Origin: Plebeiibacterium marinum
GTDB taxonomy: Bacteria > Bacteroidota > Bacteroidia > Bacteroidales > Marinilabiliaceae
NCBI RefSeq assembly: GCF_026013615.1
Contig: NZ_JAPDPI010000045.1
Location: forward strand, 1 to 44,518
Length of the DNA: 44,518 bases
Direction: 5' to 3'
Shown here: positions 7,816 through 15,902 of the stretch, one piece after another
How positions within the stretch are numbered: position 1 is the stretch's first letter
Layout: each line of letters opens with the position of its first letter
Translations under genes and position numbers: made by a program
Notes under the pieces: generated by a model
Told to the model about the DNA's origin: nothing
What the model saw: the letters and a program-made list of their open reading frames with translations, nothing else
The model's database searches: none

Positions 7816-8325
7816 ATGTCAAAATTAGTAATTGTAACACACCCAAATATTGAGGGTTCGGTAATAAATAGTAAGTGGGTAAATGAGTTAGGAAAACATT
7901 CGGAAAAGATTGCAATACATTCATTGTATGAAAAGTATCCGGATTTAAAGATTGATGTAGCTGCTGAGCAAGAGTTATTATCTAAATATGATGAAATTAT
8001 CTTTCAATTTCCTTTGCATTGGTTTAATGTTCCTTTTGCATTAAAACAGTATATGGATCAAGTTTTAACTTATGGTTGGGCATTTGGACTAGGTGGGGAT
8101 AACCTGAAAGGAAAAAAGGTTGGCTTTGCTGTTTCTACCGGTGGTTCGCAAGAAACTTATGAGACAATGGTTTCTTTGGAAGAATTGCTGAAACCTGTAT
8201 ATGTTTCGTTTCAATATTGTGGATGTGAGTTATTGCCAACGCACAGATTGTATGGAGCAAATCAGGGTATTACAAATGAATTTATTGAGTCGAATGCAAA
8301 AGAATACGCAGATTGGCTTCTTTAA
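7816..8325 (+). CDS. NAD(P)H-dependent oxidoreductase, flavodoxin-like (KefF/MdaB type)
   Basis: The 169-residue protein has the flavodoxin-like fold of the NAD(P)H quinone reductase family. It begins with KLVIVTHPNIEGSVIN, the FMN/FAD phosphate-binding segment, and contains the family hallmark FQFPLHWFNVPFALKQYMDQVLTYGWAFG. The GFAVSTGGSQETY loop would contact the flavin. Members carry out two-electron reduction of quinones or related electrophiles in the cytosol. The AraC regulator gene directly upstream points to an inducible detoxification unit. A strong terminator follows. Confidence 0.9.
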   Translation: MSKLVIVTHPNIEGSVINSKWVNELGKHSEKIAIHSLYEKYPDLKIDVAAEQELLSKYDEIIFQFPLHWFNVPFALKQYMDQVLTYGWAFGLGGDNLKGKKVGFAVSTGGSQETYETMVSLEELLKPVYVSFQYCGCELLPTHRLYGANQGITNEFIESNAKEYADWLL

Positions 8326-8349
8326 TAAATGAATTGAAGATTTTGTATT

Positions 8350-8383
8350 AAAGCCTTTGGGGATAGCTTCAAAGGCTTTTTTT
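8350..8383 (+). terminator. Terminator after the oxidoreductase gene
   Basis: Stem AAAGCCTTTG/CAAAGGCTTT (10 bp) with a 10-base loop is followed by a T run ending at 8383. It closes the AraC-oxidoreductase unit. Confidence 0.9.
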
Positions 8384-8548
8384 GTGAATTTAATTCATGC
8401 AAAGGTTCAATGAAAGAGATGGTTTCTTATCAATTGGGTCGTTCGGGTAGAATGTAGTTAGATTCTTTTGTGCTTGATATGAGTGTTTGCAACACACCTG
8501 ATAGGTGACTGCTCTATACCAAATATGCAATTACAACACATATTCTAC

Positions 8549-8616
8549 ACTATTCCTTCACTATTCCTTCACTACTGCTTCACTGTTTTGTGTTTTATTG
8601 TGCAGGAATAGTGAAG
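8549..8616. repeat. 11-bp tandem repeats folding into a hairpin
   Basis: Three to four units of the form CACTATTCCTT occur in a row from 8549 to about 8583, the later ones degenerate. An exact inverted copy, AGGAATAGTGAAG at 8604-8616, pairs with CTTCACTATTCCT at 8556-8568 (13 bp). The rest of 8384-8722 holds no gene I can support. Confidence 0.55.
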
Positions 8617-8722
8617 AAAATATGAAGAATGTATAAGCCAGTTCTGTATTTGGTGCATTGTTGTCCCCTGGAAGGTGCGATGCCGGTGTGGGCAAATAGT
8701 AGGGTATTTGTAGGGAACTAAT

Positions 8723-8761
8723 AAAAAAAAAGCGCCCAGAGTGGAAGCCTCCGAACGCCTT
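8723..8761 (-). terminator. Terminator of tRNA-Ala
   Basis: On the minus strand AGGCGTTCGGAG pairs with CTCTGGGCGCTT (12 bp, several G-T pairs), followed by a run of nine T. It lies just after the 3' end of tRNA-Ala. Confidence 0.8.
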
Positions 8762-8772
8762 TATTTTCAATG

Positions 8773-8846
8773 TGGAGAATATCGGAATCGAACCGATGAC
8801 CTTTTGACTGCCAGTCAAACGCTCTAGCCAACTGAGCTAATCCCCC
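8773..8846 (-). tRNA. tRNA-Ala (GGC)
   Basis: The minus strand folds as a 74-base cloverleaf. It starts GGGGGATTAGCTCAGTTGG, has anticodon stem TTTGA/TCAAA around loop CTGGCAG (anticodon GGC), and ends ATTCTCC with discriminator A. CCA is not encoded. A possible 85-residue reading frame across this site is a shadow. Confidence 0.95.
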
Positions 8847-8896
8847 GTAATAAATATAGCTTGTAATATTTTACAGTGCTATTTTTTTGAGCAGTG

Positions 8897-8904
8897 CAAA
8901 TATA
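8897..8904 (-). promoter_or_regulatory. -7 box of tRNA-Ala
   Basis: The minus strand reads TATATTTG, a perfect -7 match, 51 bases upstream of the tRNA. The -33 region is a T/A run without a clear TTG. Confidence 0.5.
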
Positions 8905-9108
8905 CATCTTTTTTCAATAAAAAAAAGCTTTTGTGACAAATAGAGGAAAACTGCTCAAAAACATACCAGAGAACTTTACTATTAAAAAAATATGTTCAAA
9001 CGAATGTTTAAAATGAAAAAAAAGAACAAATACATTCGTTTTTTGCAATAAAGTCCTATTTTTATGCACTCAATTTTTTTGAAGTAATTTTATATAAGTA
9101 ATTAATAG

Positions 9109-9139
9109 TTGATAAGCCATTGAAAAATGGTTAACTTTA
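9109..9139 (+). promoter_or_regulatory. Promoter of the TonB-type gene
   Basis: TTG at 9109-9111, a 20-base spacer and TAACTTTA at 9132-9139 fit the Bacteroidetes promoter with one mismatch. The ATG follows at 9162, so the leader is under 20 bases. Confidence 0.55.
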
Positions 9140-9161
9140 GGCATCAAAATTTAGTTTTATT

Positions 9162-9842
9162 ATGGAAGTAAAAAAGTCGCCAAAAGCAGATCTGGAAAAT
9201 AAAAAGAGAGTTTTTATGCAGATTGGTTTAGTAGTGGTTTTGGCTCTTGTCTTTGCTGCTTTTGAATGGTCTACTAGCGATGTGAGCAGTGATCAGTTCG
9301 AAATGGTTGAGGACGTAGACGCTGAGGAGGAAATTGTTCCTATCACCAGACAGGAAGAAGTTAAGCCACCACCACCACCACCACCACCAAAGGTTACCGA
9401 TGTATTAAACATTGTAGATGATGATGTTGAGCTTGAAGAAGAGCTTGATATTGAGGATACTGAAATTGATGAAGATACAGAAGTAGAATTTGATGTTTCG
9501 CTGGAAGAAGAGGAAACTGATGATGCACCTGTGTTCTTTATTGTTGAGGAAATGCCTCAGTTCCCTGGAGGAGATGTTGAATTGAGAAAATTTATTGCTC
9601 AATCGGTTAAGTATCCTGTAATTGCGCAGGAAAACGGTATTCAGGGTCGTGTTTATGTGCAGTTTGTTGTTGGTACTGACGGAAGCGTTAAGGACGTGAA
9701 AGTTGCACGTGGTGTGGATCCAAACTTAGATAAGGAAGCTATCCGCGTGGTTCAATCCATGCCTAAGTGGAAACCAGGTAAGCAACGTGGTAAAGCAGTT
9801 AAGGTATCTTATACTGTACCTATCAACTTTGTATTACAGTAA
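9162..9842 (+). CDS. TonB-family energy transducer
   Basis: The 226-residue protein has the standard TonB order. There is one N-terminal membrane segment (about residues 18-35, inner membrane anchor), a proline run at 69-76, an acidic linker rich in Glu/Asp (82-130), and a C-terminal TonB domain. That domain begins at MPQFPGGDVELRKFI and contains GRVYVQFVVGTDGSVKDVKV and the PKWKPGKQRGKAVKVSYTVP end typical of Bacteroidetes. TonB passes energy from an ExbB/ExbD motor to outer-membrane receptors. No exbBD or receptor gene is close by, so the partner cannot be named. It has its own promoter and terminator. The very acidic linker is unusual compared with the Pro-Lys/Pro-Glu linkers of enteric TonB. 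Confidence 0.93.
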   Translation: MEVKKSPKADLENKKRVFMQIGLVVVLALVFAAFEWSTSDVSSDQFEMVEDVDAEEEIVPITRQEEVKPPPPPPPPKVTDVLNIVDDDVELEEELDIEDTEIDEDTEVEFDVSLEEEETDDAPVFFIVEEMPQFPGGDVELRKFIAQSVKYPVIAQENGIQGRVYVQFVVGTDGSVKDVKVARGVDPNLDKEAIRVVQSMPKWKPGKQRGKAVKVSYTVPINFVLQ

Positions 9843-9861
9843 CAATTTATGTTATCATATC

Positions 9862-9892
9862 AAGGGGCATCTATACGGATGCCCCTTTTTTT
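9862..9892 (+). terminator. Terminator of the TonB-type gene
   Basis: Stem AAGGGGCATC/GATGCCCCTT with a six-base loop and seven T. The T run ends one base before the -7 box of hflX. Confidence 0.92.
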
Positions 9893-9893
9893 G

Positions 9894-9901
9894 TATCTTT
9901 G
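9894..9901 (+). promoter_or_regulatory. -7 box of hflX
   Basis: TATCTTTG is a perfect -7 match, 39 bases before the hflX start. Its -33 position would fall inside the terminator stem just upstream, where no TTG is found. Confidence 0.5.
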
Positions 9902-9940
9902 TGCGCTAATTGAATTTGTTGAAGGATTAATTAATACTGA

Positions 9941-11161
9941 ATGATAGAGCAAATATCAACAAAGAAAGAACTTGAAAAAGTAATATTGGTTGGGCTGCGT
10001 ACCCCCGGTATTACTGAGCCATTGTTAAATGAATACCTGGAAGAGCTGGCGTTTTTAGCCGAAACGGCAGGTGCAATCCCTGTGGCCAGGTATACCCAGA
10101 ACCTTCCTATGCCGGATAATAAATATTACGTGGGAAGTGGGAAGCTGGATGAGATTTTGGAAGGAGTTAAGGTTCATGAAGTTCAGTCAGTGATATTCGA
10201 TGATGAACTTAGTCCTTCACAGTTGCGAAACCTTGAGAGGGAATTGAAGGTGCGTATCCTTGACAGGACAAACCTGATATTGGATATTTTTGCTAAAAAT
10301 GCGAAAACGGCAGCTGCTAAAACGCAGGTGGAACTGGCGCAGTATCAGTATCTGTTGCCACGGTTAACCCGTATGTGGACCCACCTGGAGCGTCAAAGGG
10401 GGGGTATTGGTATGCGTGGTCCTGGTGAAAAGGAAATTGAAACAGACCGGAGGATTATCAGGGATAAGATCACCAAGTTAAAACTTGACCTGGCTAAAAT
10501 AGACAAGCAAAAATCTACTCAACGAAAAAACAGGGGTAAGATGGTTCGTGTTGCGTTGGTGGGCTATACAAATGTAGGGAAATCTACCCTTATGAATACC
10601 ATTAGCAAGTCGGAGGTTTTGGCACAGAATAAGCTGTTTGCCACCCTTGATACCACTGTTCGTAAGGTAGTTGTGGGAAACCTTCCATTTCTTGCAGCAG
10701 ATACGGTTGGGTTTATCCGTAAATTGCCCCATCATTTGGTTGATTCGTTTAAGTCAACCCTGGATGAGGTAAGGGAAGCAGATATATTGTTGCACGTTGT
10801 GGATATTTCGCATGGTGGCTTTGAACAACAGATTGAGGTTGTGAACCAAACATTGCAGGAGTTGGAGTGTGGAGATAAGAAAATGATCATGGTTTTTAAC
10901 AAGATCGACGCCTTTAAATATATTCCTAAAGATGCGGATGACCTGACGCCTATGCAGCAAGAAAACTATTCGTTGGAAGACTTAAGGAAAACCTGGATGG
11001 CTAAGGATGTGGATACGGTCTTTATTTCGGCCAGAAACAAGGAAAATTTGAATGGATTTAAAGAATTGGTATATGATGAAGTGAGGAAAATTCATACTGC
11101 CCGATTCCCTTATAACGACTTTTTATATCCCAATATAAATTTTGATGAGGAAGAGTTATAG
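9941..11161 (+). CDS. GTPase HflX
   Basis: The 406-residue protein matches HflX. The N-terminal nucleotide-binding domain has YYVGSGKLDEI and FDDELSPSQLRNLE, and the hinge has the hallmark RGGIGMRGPGEKEIETDRR. The G domain has P-loop GYTNVGKST (from about residue 208), DTVGFIRKLPHHLVDSFKSTL and NKID. HflX binds the 50S subunit and rescues or splits stalled ribosomes under stress. The length is typical. It is a single-gene unit that shares a bidirectional terminator with asd. Confidence 0.96.
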   Translation: MIEQISTKKELEKVILVGLRTPGITEPLLNEYLEELAFLAETAGAIPVARYTQNLPMPDNKYYVGSGKLDEILEGVKVHEVQSVIFDDELSPSQLRNLERELKVRILDRTNLILDIFAKNAKTAAAKTQVELAQYQYLLPRLTRMWTHLERQRGGIGMRGPGEKEIETDRRIIRDKITKLKLDLAKIDKQKSTQRKNRGKMVRVALVGYTNVGKSTLMNTISKSEVLAQNKLFATLDTTVRKVVVGNLPFLAADTVGFIRKLPHHLVDSFKSTLDEVREADILLHVVDISHGGFEQQIEVVNQTLQELECGDKKMIMVFNKIDAFKYIPKDADDLTPMQQENYSLEDLRKTWMAKDVDTVFISARNKENLNGFKELVYDEVRKIHTARFPYNDFLYPNINFDEEEL

Positions 11162-11184
11162 GGAAGATTAAAGATATTTACAAT

Positions 11185-11212
11185 AAAAAAGCTACCCTTG
11201 GGTAGCTTTTTT
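11185..11212. terminator. Bidirectional terminator between hflX and asd
   Basis: GCTACCC/GGGTAGC (7 bp) is flanked by an A run on the left and a T run on the right, so it can stop both the plus-strand hflX and the minus-strand asd transcripts. Confidence 0.88.
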
Positions 11213-11225
11213 ATATATTGCTGTG

Positions 11226-12239
11226 TTATTTTTTTACCAATCCTGCTTCGATCATATATTCGGCAATTTGCACTGCGTTTAATGCGGCACCTTTTTTAAT
11301 CTGGTCGCTTACGCACCAAAATGCAATTCCGTTTGGATTAGAGATGTCTTTCCTGATCCTTCCTACAAAAACATCATCTTCTCCGGCAAGGTTAAACGGC
11401 ATTGGGTATTCGTTTCCTGCCGGGTTGTCAATAACCGTGATGCCTTTGGTTTTTTCACATTCTGTCCTGAATTCTTCCGGAGATACAGGTCTCTCTGTCT
11501 CTGCCCAAATAGCTTCGGAGTGTGCTCTCATAACAGGAACACGTACTGTTGTAGCACTCACTTCAATATCAGAATGCATAATTTTTTTGGTTTCATTATA
11601 CATTTTCATCTCTTCCTTTGTATATCCATTATCGGTAAAAACATCGATATGAGGGATTACATTGAAAAGAAGCTGGTGCGCGAATTTTTCAACAGTTAAG
11701 TCTTTATTCTCTGCATATTCTTTTACCTGTTGCTCCAATTCAGCCATTCCCATGGCACCAGCACCGCTTGCCGACTGGTATGATGAAATATGTACCCTTT
11801 TGATGTGGGATATATTTTCCAATGCCTTAAGTGCAACAACCATTTGAATGGTGGTGCAGTTTGGATTGGCAATGATGTTGCGTGGTGCATTTTTGCAGTC
11901 TTCAGCATTTACTTCAGGAACTACCAAAGGTATGTCATCCTCCATCCTGAAAGCACTTGAGTTATCAATCATTATGGCGCCATGCTTGGTAATTGTTTCT
12001 GCAAAATCTTTTGAAGTGCCTCCTCCGGCCGAGGTTAATGCGATATCAATATCTTTAAAGTCGTCATTATGACATAGCTCCTTAACCGTTAATTCTTTTC
12101 CCTTGAATGTGTATTTCTTACCGGCACTTCTTGCCGAACCAAATAAAACCAATTCATCTAAAGGAAAATCACGCTCCTCAAGAACCTTAAGAAATTCCTG
12201 TCCTACAGCGCCACTAGCACCAACAATTGCTACTCTCAT
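11226..12239 (-). CDS. asd: Aspartate-semialdehyde dehydrogenase
   Basis: The 337-residue enzyme reduces aspartyl phosphate to aspartate semialdehyde with NADPH, on the route to lysine/diaminopimelate, threonine and methionine. The N-terminus has the NADP-binding [11 protein letters not shown] (residues 7-17). The catalytic Cys128 lies in [22 protein letters not shown] and the substrate-binding [15 protein letters not shown] follow. Length is normal for the shorter bacterial type. It stands alone and diverges from the lamin-tail gene across a 127-base gap. Confidence 0.96.
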   Translation of the reverse strand: MRVAIVGASGAVGQEFLKVLEERDFPLDELVLFGSARSAGKKYTFKGKELTVKELCHNDDFKDIDIALTSAGGGTSKDFAETITKHGAIMIDNSSAFRMEDDIPLVVPEVNAEDCKNAPRNIIANPNCTTIQMVVALKALENISHIKRVHISSYQSASGAGAMGMAELEQQVKEYAENKDLTVEKFAHQLLFNVIPHIDVFTDNGYTKEEMKMYNETKKIMHSDIEVSATTVRVPVMRAHSEAIWAETERPVSPEEFRTECEKTKGITVIDNPAGNEYPMPFNLAGEDDVFVGRIRKDISNPNGIAFWCVSDQIKKGAALNAVQIAEYMIEAGLVKK

Positions 12240-12281
12240 TAAATTAAAAAATTAAAAATTTATTATATATTTACTTATCAA

Positions 12282-12309
12282 ATAAGGCAATACGTTGTTA
12301 TTGCCTTAT
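12282..12309. promoter_or_regulatory. Perfect hairpin in the asd/lamin-tail divergent region
   Basis: ATAAGGCAATA (12282-12292) and TATTGCCTTAT (12299-12309) form an 11-bp perfect stem with a six-base loop. There is no T run on either side. It lies 43 bases upstream of asd and 58 bases upstream of the lamin-tail gene, so an operator or 5' leader hairpin is more likely than a terminator. Confidence 0.5.
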
Positions 12310-12366
12310 GTTGGTGATGATGATAATTATCATGCAAAAATAAAGTTTTACATTTAACCAGACACC

Positions 12367-14946
12367 ATGTTTCGTTATTTTTTCCTCTTTTTATTTATTC
12401 CCACAATTGGCTTTTGTCAAATATCTGAAGACTGGGTACGTTCAGATTTAACTGCTGTTCCTCAATGGATTGGGGATGTAGATTGTTTTTCTATAGATGG
12501 AGGTGCCAATAAGTTGAGTTTAAACGCTCCGGCGGAAGCTTCTGAGGTGTTTTTGTTTACTGCATCAGAAGCGGTGGAAGATGCCGTTTGGCAGTTTGAT
12601 GTTTCTTTCGATTTTAATCCCTCATCGTCCAATTATTCAGTAATTTATTTATGCGCCAATCAGTGCATATGGTCTGAGGATATTGAGGGTTATTATGTTA
12701 AAATAGGAGGTCAGTCAGATGAGGTTTCGTTGTGGAGGCGTAAAGGCGGCGTTGAGATCAGGATCATTGATGGGAGAGACAAGGTATTGGATTTGTCTGC
12801 ATGTAGTGTTTCAATAAAAGTTGAAAGGGATCGTTTGGGGAACTGGATTTTGAGTACTGATGTTGGAGCAGGAGGTGTATATGTGGAGGAGGGGAGAGTG
12901 TTGGATTCTGAAATAGTCCAAAGTCAATATTTTGGAATCTATTGTAAATTCACCGCCACGAGAAGTACAAAATTCCACTTTGGACCCATCAATGTAACGG
13001 GAAATGCCTTTCGTGATGTAATCCCTCCTGAAATAGTAAGCCATAAATTAATTCAGGGGAGCTTGTTGGAGTTGGGTTTTACCGAAGAGTTGGATGTAAA
13101 CTCTGTTAGCGAAGCTATTATCAGGGTAAATGGGGAGTTGTTGAATATTACAAAAACAGAATCGTCAGGAGAGGCTATGCTTATTGTTTTTGGCGAAAGG
13201 GTGAATGATGCAGGGCATGGTGAAATAAACATCTCCGGATTTAAAGACGTGTATGGGAATACAATTCGTGATACAACAATTTACTACTGTTATTATAAAC
13301 CTGAGCGTTTTGATTTGCTGATAAGTGAAATTATGGTTGACCCCACGCCTTCTGTTGGTTTGCCTGAATATGAGTATCTGGAGTTGTATAACAGTACACC
13401 GCATCCGATACAGTTAGAGGGTTATCAAATCATCATTAATGACAAAAGTTCAATTCTTCCTTCATATAATATACAAAGCTCTGAGCATATTGTTTTAGCA
13501 GATTTGGAAAGTAATGAAGGAATGGGAGAGATACCGCTGTTGTTAGTTGACGGGTTTGGTGCAATGACCAATTCCTCGGGAGAGATCGTTATTGTAAATG
13601 ATGAGGGTCAGGTTTCAGATGCAATCAGATATCCGCTTAATATCGGGGATAAGGATTTTAAGTGGGATGGAGGATGGTCGTTGGAAAAGAAAGATTATCA
13701 GAATTTTGACCAGAGTGGTAATAATTGGAAGTACTCTATGGATCTGGATGGAGGTACTCCGGGTGAAATTAATTCTGTATGTGGTGAAAATAATGATGGT
13801 TCACAACCTAAGGTTAATTATATATCGTATTTAAACGATTCGGTTTATCAGATAAGGTTTAGTGAGGCTATTGATACAATGACCTTAGTTGGAACATTGC
13901 AAGTTGAAGGAGCTGAGGTATGTGGGATTATTACCGATTCGATTTATTTAGATAACGTAATAATGACTCTCGCCTCAAAATTAAGTAAGAAGGAAGTAAA
14001 GGTATTGGGGCTTGATGGATCAATAGCCGATGTAGCTGGGAATGCAATCGTAAATGATTATCAATGGTTGTTGGGAGTTCCGGAGCGGGTCGATTCATTT
14101 GATGTTTGTATAAATGAGCTTGTTTTTAATCCTGAATCGGGGGGCTATGATTTTATTGAGCTGTTCAATCGTTCTGATAAAATTATTAATCTTAGTGACT
14201 TAAATGTGGCATCTGCCCAAAATGGTTTATTGGATAAACTCAATTGCTTGAATGATAAGAACCAATTGATGTTTCCGGGAGAATACTGGGTTCTGTGTGA
14301 AGATACTTCGTGGTTGAATGATAGGTATACGGATTGTTGCTTCCAGAGGTCGTTGGAATGTGATTTACCCTCTTTAAATAACGATAAAGGGAATGTTGCC
14401 ATTACGCTTGGGAATGGTAAGATAATTGATTTTTTGGAGTATACTGAAGAAATGCATTTCGCTTTATTAAATAGTTATGACGGAGTTTCCTTAGAGCGGC
14501 TGGATGTAAACAGGCCAACGAATGATGAGAACAATTGGCATTCGGCATCCTCTGTTTCTGGTTTTGCAACGCCATCACTTCAAAATTCTCAAAAGATGGT
14601 TGTGCAGGAAAGCAAAAATGATAAAAGGTGGATATGGTTAGAAGAAGATGTGTTTAGTCCTAATGCAGATGGTGATAATGATTATTTAGTTATTAATTAT
14701 CAATTGCCTGAGGTTGGTTATACAGGCACGATAAAAGTATTTGACAGGGGTGGACGTCCTGTGGCAACTATTGTAGACAATGCATTGTTGGATGCCGAAG
14801 GTTTTGTGAAGTGGGGAGGTGTATTGGATTCAAAAATGAAAGCTCCCATGGGTATTTACCTTATTTATGCTGAAATTTTCTCTTTAAAGGGAGATGTGAA
14901 AAAAGAAAAGCTGGTATGTGTAGTAAATGCAGGTGCAAAAAAGTAA
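12367..14946 (+). CDS. Secreted lamin-tail-domain surface protein with CHU_C-like end
   Basis: The 859-residue protein starts with a signal peptide (residues 1-18, MFRYFFLFLFIPTIGFCQ). Residues 20-215 look like a beta-sandwich (concanavalin-like) module. Two lamin-tail domains follow. The first starts near residue 317 (LLISEIMVDPTP, then YEYLELYNSTPHPIQLEGY). The second starts near 580 (VCINELVFNPESGGYDFIEL). The C-terminus has FSPNADGDNDYL and then an immunoglobulin-like FlgD/CHU_C module (KVFDRGGRPV, MGIYLIYAEI), as in many Bacteroidetes surface proteins exported by the type IX system. No type IX component is in the window, so that route is inferred. The cargo or ligand is unknown. The gene appears to stand alone. 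Confidence 0.82.
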   Translation: MFRYFFLFLFIPTIGFCQISEDWVRSDLTAVPQWIGDVDCFSIDGGANKLSLNAPAEASEVFLFTASEAVEDAVWQFDVSFDFNPSSSNYSVIYLCANQCIWSEDIEGYYVKIGGQSDEVSLWRRKGGVEIRIIDGRDKVLDLSACSVSIKVERDRLGNWILSTDVGAGGVYVEEGRVLDSEIVQSQYFGIYCKFTATRSTKFHFGPINVTGNAFRDVIPPEIVSHKLIQGSLLELGFTEELDVNSVSEAIIRVNGELLNITKTESSGEAMLIVFGERVNDAGHGEINISGFKDVYGNTIRDTTIYYCYYKPERFDLLISEIMVDPTPSVGLPEYEYLELYNSTPHPIQLEGYQIIINDKSSILPSYNIQSSEHIVLADLESNEGMGEIPLLLVDGFGAMTNSSGEIVIVNDEGQVSDAIRYPLNIGDKDFKWDGGWSLEKKDYQNFDQSGNNWKYSMDLDGGTPGEINSVCGENNDGSQPKVNYISYLNDSVYQIRFSEAIDTMTLVGTLQVEGAEVCGIITDSIYLDNVIMTLASKLSKKEVKVLGLDGSIADVAGNAIVNDYQWLLGVPERVDSFDVCINELVFNPESGGYDFIELFNRSDKIINLSDLNVASAQNGLLDKLNCLNDKNQLMFPGEYWVLCEDTSWLNDRYTDCCFQRSLECDLPSLNNDKGNVAITLGNGKIIDFLEYTEEMHFALLNSYDGVSLERLDVNRPTNDENNWHSASSVSGFATPSLQNSQKMVVQESKNDKRWIWLEEDVFSPNADGDNDYLVINYQLPEVGYTGTIKVFDRGGRPVATIVDNALLDAEGFVKWGGVLDSKMKAPMGIYLIYAEIFSLKGDVKKEKLVCVVNAGAKK

Positions 14947-15002
14947 AACGAATCAATTACAAGAATCAATGGGGCCCATAAAGAATCTGTTTGTGAAAAG
15001 AT

Positions 15003-15045
15003 AAAAACCGCAAAGTGCTTATGTATTAAAAGCCCGTTTGCGGTT
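15003..15045 (-). terminator. Terminator of the lpxK-PNP unit
   Basis: On the minus strand AACCGCAAA (15037-15045) pairs with TTTGCGGTT (15006-15014) across a 22-base loop, followed by a short T run. It lies 45 bases past the nucleoside phosphorylase stop. Confidence 0.65.
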
Positions 15046-15089
15046 GCTTGACTCTTTATCTATATTTTGTTTGAAGCTGTTATTTGTGC

Positions 15090-15902
15090 TTATATTGAGG
15101 CTACTAGTTCTTTTATTACAAAAGTCATGGTAGGCTCGGCTTTGGCTGCTACTTCCTGAACCTCTTCATGTGATACTTCAACAATTTCACCGGGAACTCC
15201 AGAGTCTGTTATTATGGACACACCAAAGCAGGTCATGTTCATATGGCGCGCCACAATTACTTCAGGAACTGTAGACATGCCCACAACATCTGCCCCTAAA
15301 AATCGAAACATCTTATATTCTGCAGGTGTTTCAAATGTAGGTCCGGTGGTACCTACGTAAATTCCTTTTTTAAGGTCAATATTGTTTTGGGAAGCTATTT
15401 CAAATGCTTTGGCAACCAGCTTTTTGCAATAGGGTTGGCTCATGTCGGGAAAACGAGGCCCCAGTTCGTCAATATTTTTGCCTATTAAGGGGTTGGTGCC
15501 GAACATATTTATCTGGTCGTTAATAATCATAACATCACCAACCTTAAAATCAGGGTTTAAGCCACCGCTTGCATTGCTTACAATCAGGGTGTTGATGCCC
15601 ATCAGTTTCATTACCCTAACCGGAAAGGTAACTTCTTCCATGCTATAGCCTTCATAATAATGAAATCGCCCTTGCATGGCAACAATGTTTTTGCCACCCA
15701 GTTTACCAAAAATAAGTCTCCCTTTATGCCCTTCAACCGTAGAAACGGGAAAATTTGGGATGCTATCGTAATTTAGTGTTGATTCAATTTCAATTTCCTC
15801 TACCAAGCCGCCAAGTCCTGTGCCCAGGATAATCCCGATAGTGGCTTCTGTATTTGATTTTTGAATAATAAAATCAGCTGTTTCTTTTATTGTGCTTAAC
15901 AT
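15090..15902 (-). CDS. Purine-nucleoside phosphorylase, trimeric type
   Basis: The 270-residue enzyme splits purine nucleosides with phosphate into base and ribose 1-phosphate. It has the type II (trimeric) PNP features: GIILGTGLGGL near residue 25 (phosphate binding), the EGHKGRL loop, MQGRFHYYEGY, VSNASGGLNPDFKVGDVM, the PRFPDMSQPY segment, and GMSTVPEVIVARHMNM near the C-terminus. The Glu and Asn base contacts are plausible but not assigned one by one. Its start overlaps the end of lpxK by 29 bases, so the two are cotranscribed. The pairing of a salvage enzyme with lipid A synthesis looks like chance linkage. Confidence 0.94.
   Translation of the reverse strand: MLSTIKETADFIIQKSNTEATIGIILGTGLGGLVEEIEIESTLNYDSIPNFPVSTVEGHKGRLIFGKLGGKNIVAMQGRFHYYEGYSMEEVTFPVRVMKLMGINTLIVSNASGGLNPDFKVGDVMIINDQINMFGTNPLIGKNIDELGPRFPDMSQPYCKKLVAKAFEIASQNNIDLKKGIYVGTTGPTFETPAEYKMFRFLGADVVGMSTVPEVIVARHMNMTCFGVSIITDSGVPGEIVEVSHEEVQEVAAKAEPTMTFVIKELVASI

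Noticed and set aside
8549-8616. CRISPR array
   Set aside because: The units are only about 11 bases, contiguous, and have no unique spacers; no cas gene is present anywhere in the window.
8561-8818. 85-residue minus-strand reading frame
   Set aside because: It runs across tRNA-Ala, its terminator and the tandem repeat, and its composition does not look like a protein.
11218-11652. 144-residue plus-strand frame opposite asd
   Set aside because: Antisense shadow of a well-supported gene; it also overlaps the bidirectional terminator.
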